64,000 bases of DNA from Oscillospiraceae bacterium (GTDB lineage Bacteria > Bacillota > Clostridia > Oscillospirales > Ruminococcaceae): the NCBI GenBank assembly GCA_009777445.1, contig WRLV01000001.1:35222-99221 (forward strand), written 5' to 3'. The notes under the pieces were generated by a model, which was given only the letters and a program-made list of their open reading frames with translations, was not told the DNA's origin and searched no databases. Both the position numbers and the translations under genes were made by a program. Shown piece by piece: positions 27,426 through 36,091 of the stretch; the stretch's first letter is position 1; every line of letters starts with the position of its first letter.

Positions 27426-28014
27426 AAAACTGTTAAAAAATGGGATGGTTTTGTATCATGGCAGTAATGAGGTTGTGCAATATCCCGAAATAAGAAAAAC
27501 CATGGGCTATAAAGACTTTGGAGATGGATTTTACACCACCGTGGAAATAAAACAAGCAAAGACTTATGCCATAAGAGTGGACAAGCGGTTTAGAGAGTTA
27601 AACGGTAATGTGAGTTATGAAACATCGCACCCTGTAGTAAACATTTATAAAGTTTCTACAATAGAAGATTTAAATATAAAGCATTTCAAAGACGCAACTG
27701 TGTCTTGGTTAAGGTTTGTATGCAGAAATAGAGACATAAATATAAAAGATAAAAATAAACATGGTAAAGATATAATAATAGGAAAAATTGCAGATGATGA
27801 CACAAAGAGGGTATTAGATGAGTATATGTATGGAGATAAGAGTTTGTACAGAGAAATCGCTAAGATGAAGGGGTTAACCGTAGAACAAGAAGTAATAAGC
27901 AGACTATTGACCGATAGATTAGAAGAACAGCTTCTTTTTGCAACTCAAAAGGCGTTAAGCAGGATTATTTTTATCGGAAAGGAGAGCCTTTTAAATGGAA
28001 AATGGGTACGGTAA
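27409..28014 (+). CDS. DUF3990-like protein (ADP-ribosyltransferase-fold candidate)
   Basis: 'MVLYHGSNEVVQYPEIRKTMGYKDFGDGFYTTVEIKQAKTYAIRVDKRF' matches remembered DUF3990 N-terminal pattern. Confidence 0.75.
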   Translation: MSLRNKKLLKNGMVLYHGSNEVVQYPEIRKTMGYKDFGDGFYTTVEIKQAKTYAIRVDKRFRELNGNVSYETSHPVVNIYKVSTIEDLNIKHFKDATVSWLRFVCRNRDINIKDKNKHGKDIIIGKIADDDTKRVLDEYMYGDKSLYREIAKMKGLTVEQEVISRLLTDRLEEQLLFATQKALSRIIFIGKESLLNGKWVR

Positions 28015-28255
28015 TAGAAATAACACAGCGATATGGCATCACAAACAGCTAAAAATTAAAGCTGTAATAGAGTCTATATCAAAACAATCTAAAACAAAAA
28101 GAGAAAATGTGTTAAAAAATTTCTTATCATCTAAAACATTTGAGGTGTTTAATAGTTCAGACACAATGTATTTAGATAGCACAACATATATAGTGCAGTT
28201 GTTTTATTACGAATCTACAAAAGACTGGGAGGCTTGGAGAAATTATACTCCTTAA
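27995..28255 (+). CDS. Small hypothetical protein, third gene of DUF3990-like cassette
   Basis: Overlaps the preceding gene by 20 nt, 'ggaaaggag' RBS; no family recognised. Confidence 0.6.
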   Translation: MENGYGNRNNTAIWHHKQLKIKAVIESISKQSKTKRENVLKNFLSSKTFEVFNSSDTMYLDSTTYIVQLFYYESTKDWEAWRNYTP

Positions 28256-28285
28256 TGGCTAAAAACAGAAAAGGCGGTACACATT

Positions 28286-29611
28286 ATGAAACTTTATAAC
28301 AAACTGCGTGTTCAGCATAAGCGGTTTATTTATCATGGCTATAAAATATATGATGGTGGATTTTCTTTTCATTTCAGCATGGACGACATTGAATTTAAGC
28401 CTTCGTGGCGGCATAGCTTGCCTGTTTTCGATGTCCCCTTTTATTCAAATTTGGTTTTCAACTTAGGAATGGTTGAGCTTGTCAGCTACTGGAAAGCCGC
28501 TTGTTGCCCGACAGTTGAGGTGCGTTGCGGTTACTTAGATGACTTTCAAATTAATTGGTGGAAGAAGTTGTATAAAAATGGGCTCGGTGAATTTTTCTAT
28601 ATGAACAACATTGAGCCGGACGATGATTTCATTGACATTAAAGCTTTGAATAATTCGGGAATGTCGCCGACTGCCCCTGACATTTCTGCTTTAAGCGGCT
28701 GTTTAATCCCGGTTGGCGGCGGCAAGGACAGTGTTGTTACAATGCAAATGCTCAAAGCTTACGGTGACAATCTTTGTTATATGCTCAATCCGCGAAAGGC
28801 GGCAATTTCCACCGCTCACCTTGCAGGCTTTTCAGACAATGAAATCATTATTTTCAATCGCACTATAGATAAAGAATTGCTAAGACTGAATAAAGAAGGT
28901 TATCTTAACGGCCACACGCCTTTCTCAGCGATTATCGCGTTTTCAAGCTATATTGCGGCATATTTAACCAAGAAAAAATACATCACGCTGTCAAATGAAA
29001 GCAGTGCAAACGAAGGCAACGTAGCAGGGAGCAAAATCAATCACCAATACAGCAAAAGCACTGAATTTGAATCCGATTTCAGACATTACACCAAATATTC
29101 TTTTGGAGTTGCGCCTGAATATTTCAGCCTTTTAAGACCGCTTAACGAGTGGCAGATTACTAAAAAGTTTATGTCTTATGGGGGAATGGCACGCCAGTTT
29201 CAAAGTTGCAATGTTGGGACTAAAACCGATAGTTGGTGTGGCGTTTGTGCAAAGTGTTTGTATGTTTATATTATGCTTGCGGCTTTCTTGCAAGACGTTG
29301 AATTGGTTGAAATTTTCGGTGTTAATATGCTTAAAAACGAGGATTTGTCGGGAATGTTAGATGCCCTTGTATACGAAAGCGCGGATAAACCGTTTGAGTG
29401 TGTCGGCACAAGAGAAGAAATTAGACACGCCTTGAAAATGGCATATAAGTTGCGCGAAGGAAAAGAAATTCCTCCTATGTTGTCAAGATTTATAGAGCAA
29501 AACGGGAGTCAAACAAACAACGAAATAGACTTTTATTTCGACAAAAATAACTTTGTTCCGCAGGAGTTCCTGCATCTTTTTGATGAATGGAGGGCGAAAA
29601 ATGACGAGTAA
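28286..29611 (+). CDS. murL: UDP-N-acetyl-alpha-D-muramoyl-L-alanyl-L-glutamate epimerase (MurL-like)
   Basis: 'IPVGGGKDSVVTMQML' motif, 'LSNESSANEGNVAGSKINHQYSKSTEFE', 'WCGVCAKC'; immediately upstream of a MurD-type ligase. Confidence 0.78.
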   Translation: MKLYNKLRVQHKRFIYHGYKIYDGGFSFHFSMDDIEFKPSWRHSLPVFDVPFYSNLVFNLGMVELVSYWKAACCPTVEVRCGYLDDFQINWWKKLYKNGLGEFFYMNNIEPDDDFIDIKALNNSGMSPTAPDISALSGCLIPVGGGKDSVVTMQMLKAYGDNLCYMLNPRKAAISTAHLAGFSDNEIIIFNRTIDKELLRLNKEGYLNGHTPFSAIIAFSSYIAAYLTKKKYITLSNESSANEGNVAGSKINHQYSKSTEFESDFRHYTKYSFGVAPEYFSLLRPLNEWQITKKFMSYGGMARQFQSCNVGTKTDSWCGVCAKCLYVYIMLAAFLQDVELVEIFGVNMLKNEDLSGMLDALVYESADKPFECVGTREEIRHALKMAYKLREGKEIPPMLSRFIEQNGSQTNNEIDFYFDKNNFVPQEFLHLFDEWRAKNDE

Positions 29612-30839
29612 ATTAAGGGCTTTCTTTGAGGGTAAAAAAGTGTTAATTTTGGGGTTCGGCCTTGAAGGAAAATCAACGTATAAGCTGTTAAAAATGCTTG
29701 ATTGCGCTGCGTTGGTTGCCGTTGCCGATGCGAAACCGCTTCCCGAAGAGCTTGATTGCCTTAAATTCACGGGCGACGAATACGAACAACGTGTGAAAGA
29801 GCTTGAAAGCGAAACAGAATATGACATCATAATGAAGTCGCCGGGCATTGCCCTTTATGACAGGGTGAACGAGTCTCAAAAATCGAAAATCACCTCACAA
29901 AGCGACTTGTTCTTGCGATTTTATGAGGGGAATGTCGTGGGCGTAACCGGAACCAAAGGCAAGTCTACAGTGTCGGCACTTATTAACCACATTTTAAATA
30001 ACTGTGGCAAAAAGGCAATTTTAATCGGAAATATCGGAATACCTCCGTTAGAGAACTTGTCCCACTATGATGACAACACCATAGTTGTAATCGAGTTATC
30101 GGCGCAACAGTTAGAGTATGTCAAAGCCTCGCCGCGCATTGCTGTTTTATTGAATATATACCCTGAACACTTAGACCACTTCACCGATTTTGAGGCCTAT
30201 AAGGCGGCGAAGGAGAATATTTTTAAACAGCAAAAACCCGGTGACGTTTTAATATATGATGAAACCCTCAAAGCACCGCCGAATATAAAAACAAAGCTCA
30301 TCGGGGCGCACAACCTATATAATATAGCCGTTGCTCTTAAAGCCGCGACTTTATGTGGGGCAGGAGTAAATACAGCAATAAAAGCGGCTGAAACATTTTC
30401 ACCGCTTGCGCACAGGCTTGAGCCTTTAGGGCTTGAAAACGGCATTGAGTATGTAAATGACAGCATAAGCACAATCCCCCAATCAACAGTAAACGCGCTT
30501 AAAGCCCTCCCTGACACAGATGTTTTAATTGTCGGCGGTGTTGACAGGGGCGTTTGTTATGATGACTTGTTCGAGCATTTAGAAAAAGACGAAAATTTAA
30601 AGTTTTTAATCGCGCTACCCGGGGCAGGAAGGCGTATAGCCGCGTGTTTCGATAACGTCCACACTGCCCACCGATTTGAAATTTATTTGGCAAGCGACTT
30701 AAAAGATGCGGTAGAGTTCGCCAAAACGGTGGCGAAAAAACGCTGTTTGCTTTCCCCTGCCGCCGCGAGTTATGATGCTTATAAGAACTTTGAGGAGCGC
30801 GGAGAGCATTTTAAAAAATTGGTTAAATTGCACAAATAA
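29601..30839 (+). CDS. MurD-family ligase, probably MurD2-type UDP-MurNAc-L-alanine--L-glutamate ligase
   Basis: 'VVGVTGTKGKSTVSALINHIL', 'VIELSAQQLEYVKASPRIAVLLNIYPEHLDHF', 'VNDSISTIPQSTVNAL'; ATG overlaps MurL 3' end. Confidence 0.85.
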   Translation: MTSKLRAFFEGKKVLILGFGLEGKSTYKLLKMLDCAALVAVADAKPLPEELDCLKFTGDEYEQRVKELESETEYDIIMKSPGIALYDRVNESQKSKITSQSDLFLRFYEGNVVGVTGTKGKSTVSALINHILNNCGKKAILIGNIGIPPLENLSHYDDNTIVVIELSAQQLEYVKASPRIAVLLNIYPEHLDHFTDFEAYKAAKENIFKQQKPGDVLIYDETLKAPPNIKTKLIGAHNLYNIAVALKAATLCGAGVNTAIKAAETFSPLAHRLEPLGLENGIEYVNDSISTIPQSTVNALKALPDTDVLIVGGVDRGVCYDDLFEHLEKDENLKFLIALPGAGRRIAACFDNVHTAHRFEIYLASDLKDAVEFAKTVAKKRCLLSPAAASYDAYKNFEERGEHFKKLVKLHK

Positions 30840-30856
30840 TATGTTCCAAATTTTAC

Positions 30857-30885
30857 TTGATAAAATTTGCTATTTAATGTATAAT
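30857..30885 (+). promoter_or_regulatory. Putative promoter TTGATA-17-TATAAT for gap
   Basis: TTGATA 30857-30862; TATAAT 30880-30885. Confidence 0.8.
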
Positions 30886-30919
30886 AGTAGTGTTATTATT
30901 TTATAGGAGGAAATTAAAG

Positions 30920-31930
30920 ATGGCAGTAAAAGTGGCAATTAACGGGTTTGGGCGCATAGGGCGCTTGGCATTCAGGCAGATGTTCGGTGATGCAGGTTAT
31001 GAAATAGTCGCGATTAACGACCTTACCGAGCCTAAAATGTTGGCTCATTTGTTAAAGTATGACACAGCACAAGGGCGTTATGACGGGCACACGGTTAAAG
31101 TTAGCGATGATTCTATTGTCGTTGACGGAACTGTTGTGAAAATCTATAAAGAGGCGAACGCTGAAAACCTTCCGTGGGGCGAACTCGGCGTTGACGTTGT
31201 GTTAGAATGCACCGGCTTTTATGTGAGCAAAGAAAAATCGCAAGCGCATATTAAAGCGGGCGCGAAAAAGGTTGTCATATCCGCGCCGGCAGGCACTGAT
31301 TTGCCTACCGTGGTTTTCGGTGTTAACGAAAACATCATAAAATCAAGCGATACCATTATTTCAGCCGCATCTTGCACAACCAACTGTCTTGCCCCCATGG
31401 CGAAGGTGCTCAACGACTTTGCCCCTATTCAAACAGGCATTATGTCCACCATTCACGCTTACACGGGCGACCAAATGGTGTTAGACGGCCCACACAGAAA
31501 AGGTGATTTAAGACGTGCGCGTGCCGCCGCCGCCAACATAGTCCCGAATTCAACCGGGGCGGCTAAGGCTATAGGTTTGGTAATCCCCGAACTCAACGGG
31601 AAACTGATAGGCTCAGCACAACGCGTTCCCGTAATAACCGGTTCTTCAACTATTTTAGTTGCTGTTGTTAAAGGCAAAAACATCACTAAAGAAAGCATCA
31701 ACGCCGCCATGAAGGCAGCCGCATCGGACTCTTACGGGTATACTGAAGATGAAATAGTCTCATCAGATGTTATTGGAATTTCTTACGGCTCGCTTTTCGA
31801 TGCAACACAAACTATGGTCGCCCCAATCGGAGACGACCTCTATCAAGTTCAAGTCATCTCATGGTACGACAACGAAAACAGCTACACAGCGCAAATGGTA
31901 AGAACCATTAAATATTTCGCGGAAAAGTGA
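30920..31930 (+). CDS. gap: Type I glyceraldehyde-3-phosphate dehydrogenase
   Basis: '[16 protein letters not shown]', '[19 protein letters not shown]', '[20 protein letters not shown]'. Confidence 0.98.
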   Translation: MAVKVAINGFGRIGRLAFRQMFGDAGYEIVAINDLTEPKMLAHLLKYDTAQGRYDGHTVKVSDDSIVVDGTVVKIYKEANAENLPWGELGVDVVLECTGFYVSKEKSQAHIKAGAKKVVISAPAGTDLPTVVFGVNENIIKSSDTIISAASCTTNCLAPMAKVLNDFAPIQTGIMSTIHAYTGDQMVLDGPHRKGDLRRARAAAANIVPNSTGAAKAIGLVIPELNGKLIGSAQRVPVITGSSTILVAVVKGKNITKESINAAMKAAASDSYGYTEDEIVSSDVIGISYGSLFDATQTMVAPIGDDLYQVQVISWYDNENSYTAQMVRTIKYFAEK

Positions 31931-32083
31931 CGAACAATTGACAATGTACAATTAACAATTGACAATTGTGGTGTCGCCGTTGGCGACGTATTTGGATTTA
32001 TGGCAAATGTTGCCCTCTGAAATCCGTCCGCGCAAGCGGACACCATTAATTGTCAATTGTCCATTGTCAATTGTCAATTGCCA
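31930..32083. repeat. Composite repeat copy with inverted heptad arms and two GC-rich hairpins
   Basis: Left 'acgaacaattgacaatgtacaattaacaattgacaattg', modules 'gtcgccgttggcgac' and 'gtccgcgcaagcggac', right 'aattgtcaattgtccattgtcaattgtcaattgcc'. Confidence 0.92.
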
Positions 32084-32127
32084 TAAGTGTTCTTGATAAC
32101 CACTTTAAAAACAAGGAGAATTTTGTT

Positions 32128-32673
32128 ATGAAAAAGTTTTTTGATTTTAGCGGATTAAAGTCAATCGGTGGCTTTGATGTCAAAACGATGTCGCGCATTG
32201 GGGTTGTTGCCGCGCTTTATGTTGTGCTTACTATTTATATTGCCCCTATTGCTTATGGGCCTATTCAGTTCAGAATTTCTGAGGTTCTTATGCTGTTATG
32301 CTTTTTAAACCCTCAGTATATAATCTCAATGATTATCGGCTGTGCAACGGCAAATTTATTGGCATCGCCCTACGGAATGGCAGATGTTTTGTTAGGAACC
32401 ATCGCAACCGGAATAGCGGCGGTCTTAATGGCAGGGTGCAAAAACATTTGGGTTTCAAGCATATTTCCGATTATCACAAACGCGTTAATAATAGGGTTTA
32501 TGCTGTTCTTTTTATACAACGAACCGTTGGCGTTGTCAATATTAGCAGTTGGGTTCGGGCAGTTCGTTGTTATTACCGTTGCAGGCGTTCCGTTGTTCAG
32601 GTATTTATTTATGAGATACCCCGTTTTCATGAGGATTATCGGAGGGAGAGGACAATTGACAATGTACAATTGA
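32128..32673 (+). CDS. QueT transporter family protein
   Basis: 'YVVLTIYIAPIAYGPIQFRISEVLMLLCFLNPQYIISMIIGCATANLLASPYGMADVLLGTIAT'; C-term 'GQLTMYN' from repeat. Confidence 0.92.
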   Translation: MKKFFDFSGLKSIGGFDVKTMSRIGVVAALYVVLTIYIAPIAYGPIQFRISEVLMLLCFLNPQYIISMIIGCATANLLASPYGMADVLLGTIATGIAAVLMAGCKNIWVSSIFPIITNALIIGFMLFFLYNEPLALSILAVGFGQFVVITVAGVPLFRYLFMRYPVFMRIIGGRGQLTMYN

Positions 32674-32762
32674 CAATTGACAATTGTGGTGTCGCCTTGC
32701 GGCGACGGATTTAAAATTATAAAAGCTACACCGCCCGACACTAAGTGCCGGGCGGTGAAAAA
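32653..32762. repeat. Composite repeat copy: heptad array + gtcgccttgcggcgac + CCGCCCGACACTAAGTGCCGGGCGG
   Basis: Read directly. Confidence 0.92.
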
Positions 32763-32772
32763 CAAAAACCCA

Positions 32773-32801
32773 TTGACAAAACACAAAAGATATGCTAAAA
32801 T
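32773..32801 (+). promoter_or_regulatory. Putative promoter TTGACA-17-TAAAAT, extended -10
   Basis: TTGACA 32773-32778; TAAAAT 32796-32801. Confidence 0.75.
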
Positions 32802-32831
32802 TAAGATAAAGAACTAAAGGAGGTGCTTTTG

Positions 32832-33026
32832 ATGGCAACCGAAACATTTTATAAGCGAATAATTCTATCAAACGAAGCCGCCGAAAAATTAGCAGATGGC
32901 TTTGATAAACCAAGAGAACCCTATGTCCCCAAAAGCGACAGAGAGGAAATGCACAGGAGGAGCGATAGATGGTTAAAACGATACCTGTCCCCATCAGAGG
33001 GATTGTCGGAACAAAAAGAGAGCTAA
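32832..33026 (+). CDS. Small protein, candidate antitoxin
   Basis: 64 aa; aaaggaggtgc RBS; overlaps GNAT-like gene. Confidence 0.6.
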   Translation: MATETFYKRIILSNEAAEKLADGFDKPREPYVPKSDREEMHRRSDRWLKRYLSPSEGLSEQKES

Positions 33027-33520
33027 ACTTAAAATCAGCGATACAGTCCTTTTCTTGCAGGGATAATGAAGTCGAAAGTTTCTTAAAAAACAAAGCCATT
33101 GATTTTGAAGTACGGCATAAAAGCCGCACATATCTCATGCTTGACGAAGAGGAATCAGATGTAGATGAACCGATTATTTACGGCTTTTTCACCCTCACAA
33201 TGAAAACCCTTGAATTGACTCAATCGCTGTCAAAATCCACAATAAAGAAAATTGACGGTTTCTCAAAAGATGTCCGGGCAACCGAAGCTATTCTGCTCGG
33301 TCAATTGGGGAAAAATAAAGATTATCAGACTCAAATAGACGGGCAATCTATTTTAGATGAAGCTATAGAAACCGTTTATGATATTCATAAGCTCGTTGGT
33401 GGGCGCATAGTTTTCCTTGAATGTGTTGAACACCCGAAATTGATTGATTTTTATGAGCGTAATGGCTTTATCTCTCTGCAAAAAAGCGGCGATTATCTTC
33501 AAATGATTAGGTATCTATAA
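32969..33520 (+). CDS. GNAT-fold protein, candidate TacT/AtaT-like toxin
   Basis: 'IYGFFTLTMKTLEL', 'AILLGQLGKNKDYQTQIDGQSILDEAIETVYDIHKLVGGRIVFLECVEHPKLIDFYERNGFI'. Confidence 0.7.
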   Translation: MVKTIPVPIRGIVGTKRELNLKSAIQSFSCRDNEVESFLKNKAIDFEVRHKSRTYLMLDEEESDVDEPIIYGFFTLTMKTLELTQSLSKSTIKKIDGFSKDVRATEAILLGQLGKNKDYQTQIDGQSILDEAIETVYDIHKLVGGRIVFLECVEHPKLIDFYERNGFISLQKSGDYLQMIRYL

Positions 33521-33680
33521 GTTGACGAACAGTTGACGGCAGTTGACAGTTGACAATTGATAGTTGACAGTGATTGTAGGGGACGGGCTTGCCCGTCCCG
33601 AATGAACACCGAAATTATACACCGCCCGACACTTTTGTTGGGCGGTGGTTGGTTTGCGGTACGGGCAAGCCCGTCCCCTA
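33521..33680. repeat. Composite repeat copy: heptad array + GGGACGGG hairpin arms flanking CCGCCCGACACTTTTGTTGGGCGG
   Basis: 'gtaggggacgggcttgcccgtcccg' ... 'caccgcccgacacttttgttgggcggtg' ... 'acgggcaagcccgtcccctac'. Confidence 0.93.
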
Positions 33681-33778
33681 CGGCGTGTTTTCTTTGTGAA
33701 AATTTCGCAAAACTATTTACAAATATAGCAAAATATGGTATTATTAATCCATGAATAAAAATTGATGGAGGGAATGTC

Positions 33779-34018
33779 ATGTTAAAAAATACATTGAAGC
33801 TAAGATTTGTTGCCACTGTTTGTGCATTTGCTATGCTTTTTACGGTCGCTTGCGATTCAGAAAATGCTAATGTCAACAGCGAACCTGCCATTCAAACTGA
33901 ACAAACCCCGTCCGTTCAAGTTGAATCATTTACTGAATCGCCCGCACAAAGCGATGTCGGTGGTTTCCCGGTTTCCACGAAGGAAAGTGTTCACCCCGTT
34001 TTAGAAGAAAATCTTTGA
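33779..34018 (+). CDS. Lipoprotein signal-peptide ORF, probable 5' part of the beta-propeller gene
   Basis: 'MLKNTLKLRFVATVCAFAMLFTVACDSEN' lipobox; ends CTT TGA 4 nt before the next ORF start. Confidence 0.75.
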   Translation: MLKNTLKLRFVATVCAFAMLFTVACDSENANVNSEPAIQTEQTPSVQVESFTESPAQSDVGGFPVSTKESVHPVLEENL

Positions 34019-34019
34019 A

Positions 34020-35981
34020 ATGGGCAAGAGCAACTTTCCTGTTCTTGTGCCATATGTTCCAGCCCCACCCCCCGAACCCGAGAAGCAACCCATTACTAAT
34101 GTAACAGAAGAAGACGAAGAAGAAGACGAAGAAGTTTATTATGAAGATGATTTTTTTGAAGAAGATTTCTTTATCGAAGACGAAGACGAAGTTGATTTTG
34201 ACTTTGATTCTGACGATAGTTGGGACGATTACGAAGATGATTCACAAACGGAAAGCACTGATTCAAGCTCTGACTCAAACACCGCCGCGATTGATGACTT
34301 TTCAACCACTAATGTGCAGGTTGAGGAAGTTGAAGAAGGCGATATAGTTAAAACCGATGGCAAATATATCTATACGTCGTCCACTCGCACCGCAAGCGTA
34401 AATGTGGTTGAGACGAGCAACGGAAGAATGAGACGCATTGCCCATATTGAAAAAGAAAACGCAAGACCGATTGAACTTTTGCTGTATAAGGGTAGGTTAA
34501 TTGTGTTTTGGGAAAAATCCGAATACAATATATATGGCAAAAATAACGACTACCTGCGTAAATATGAACACCAAATGGTTATAGAAGTTTATAACACTAA
34601 AGGCGACTTTAAAAAGCCAATGTCAGTTTATTCTCAAATGGGCAAATACTATTCTTCACGCATGCTCAACAATAATATTTATCTTGTTACCGAGTTTTCG
34701 CCCTACTTAACCTCAAACGAGTTTGATGAGGCAGATGCACGCGGATACATTCCGTCTTTTGCTGTTAACGAAAAAAATCGTTTTATACCGTCAAGCTCTA
34801 TCGTAATTCCGCCGGAACTTAATTCGACATCTAAATACACGCTCATTTCCGGGCTTGATGTAAACAATCAAGAACTCTTGGTGTCGGCAAAGGCGACTTT
34901 AGGGCAAGCAGATGTGGTTTATTCCTCACGCCGTAATATGTACATAGCCGACCTTAGTTGGAGAGGTGGACAAAGCACAGACATATCTAAATTCTCGCTT
35001 AACAATGGGCGGGTTGGATACGTTGGCTCTTGCAGAGTTCTCGGCCATGTAAAAAATCAGTTCGGCTTAGATGAACACAACGGCGCGTTGCGCGTTTTCA
35101 GCGAGTACGTAGATTGGGATTTAGAAACAATCCTCACCACCTTTGACAGTGAACTTAATTGGCTTGCTTCAATTAGAGGAATAGGTGCCGGCGAGAATCT
35201 TAAGTCAGCGCGTTTTTATGGTGACGTTGGCTACGCTGTTACATTTATGGCGACAGACCCACTATACTCCTTTGATTTAAGCGAACCCGCAAACCCGATT
35301 ATGTTGGGTGAGCTTAAAATCCCCGGTTTCTCGCGCTATATGCACAGATGGGATGACGGTCTGCTGTTAGGGATTGGCGTTGATGCCGATGAAAACCGTG
35401 GTGGCTTAAGAACAGGATTAAAACTATCCATGTTTGATGTTTCTGATAACGAGGAGATGTCTGAACGACATGTACATATAATACCGGCGGTAAGGAGCGG
35501 AACTTGGGGGCGACATATCTTCACCCCTGCCGAGGTAGAGCACAGGTCGCTTATAATATCGCCGCAAAGAAATATAATAGCATTTCCGTATGTTAATGAT
35601 AACGTGTACAAATACGCGCTGTTTTCATATGACAAAGAGGTCGGTTTTAAGCTTATAAGTGAAATCATAGATGATGAGCCTAATTTTGAATTTACCCAAA
35701 TGTCTTTCAATGATGCTTGGATTTATGGCTATTTTGATGAAAATAATGATTGGATTTGGGAAGAAGATTGGTGGTATGATTATGAAGATTGGTGGCATGA
35801 AGATCGGGATAACCGGTGGGAAAGACAACAGTACGATAACTATATAGGTTTCAGGCGTGGGCTTTATATCGGCAACTATATATACGCCATATCCGATAAA
35901 AAAATCGTGTCTGCAAGATTAAGCGACTTAGAGATAATACAGGTGCTTTTGCTTATTGACGAACAATTGACGGACAATTGA
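34020..35981 (+). CDS. Beta-propeller domain-containing protein (Beta_propel family)
   Basis: 'FSTTNVQVEEVEEGDIVKTDGKYIYTSS' signature; acidic D/E-rich N-terminal tract; no signal peptide of its own; ends 'DEQLTDN' in repeat. Confidence 0.88.
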   Translation: MGKSNFPVLVPYVPAPPPEPEKQPITNVTEEDEEEDEEVYYEDDFFEEDFFIEDEDEVDFDFDSDDSWDDYEDDSQTESTDSSSDSNTAAIDDFSTTNVQVEEVEEGDIVKTDGKYIYTSSTRTASVNVVETSNGRMRRIAHIEKENARPIELLLYKGRLIVFWEKSEYNIYGKNNDYLRKYEHQMVIEVYNTKGDFKKPMSVYSQMGKYYSSRMLNNNIYLVTEFSPYLTSNEFDEADARGYIPSFAVNEKNRFIPSSSIVIPPELNSTSKYTLISGLDVNNQELLVSAKATLGQADVVYSSRRNMYIADLSWRGGQSTDISKFSLNNGRVGYVGSCRVLGHVKNQFGLDEHNGALRVFSEYVDWDLETILTTFDSELNWLASIRGIGAGENLKSARFYGDVGYAVTFMATDPLYSFDLSEPANPIMLGELKIPGFSRYMHRWDDGLLLGIGVDADENRGGLRTGLKLSMFDVSDNEEMSERHVHIIPAVRSGTWGRHIFTPAEVEHRSLIISPQRNIIAFPYVNDNVYKYALFSYDKEVGFKLISEIIDDEPNFEFTQMSFNDAWIYGYFDENNDWIWEEDWWYDYEDWWHEDRDNRWERQQYDNYIGFRRGLYIGNYIYAISDKKIVSARLSDLEIIQVLLLIDEQLTDN

Positions 35982-36036
35982 CAGTGGACAGTTGAGAGTT
36001 GACAGTTTATGTAGGGGACGGGCTTGCCCGTCCCGA
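35954..36036. repeat. Composite repeat copy: heptad array + GGGACGGG hairpin
   Basis: 'attgacgaacaattgacggacaattgacagtggacagttgagagttgacagtttatgtaggggacgggcttgcccgtcccg'. Confidence 0.92.
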
Positions 36037-36091
36037 ATTTGACAAACAATTTGACATTGCTTTAGAAATATGCTATACTATACAAAAAGAG

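Noticed and set aside
31930-32128. preQ1 riboswitch upstream of queT
   Set aside because: Intergenic region consists of the composite repeat; no recognisable preQ1 aptamer core seen
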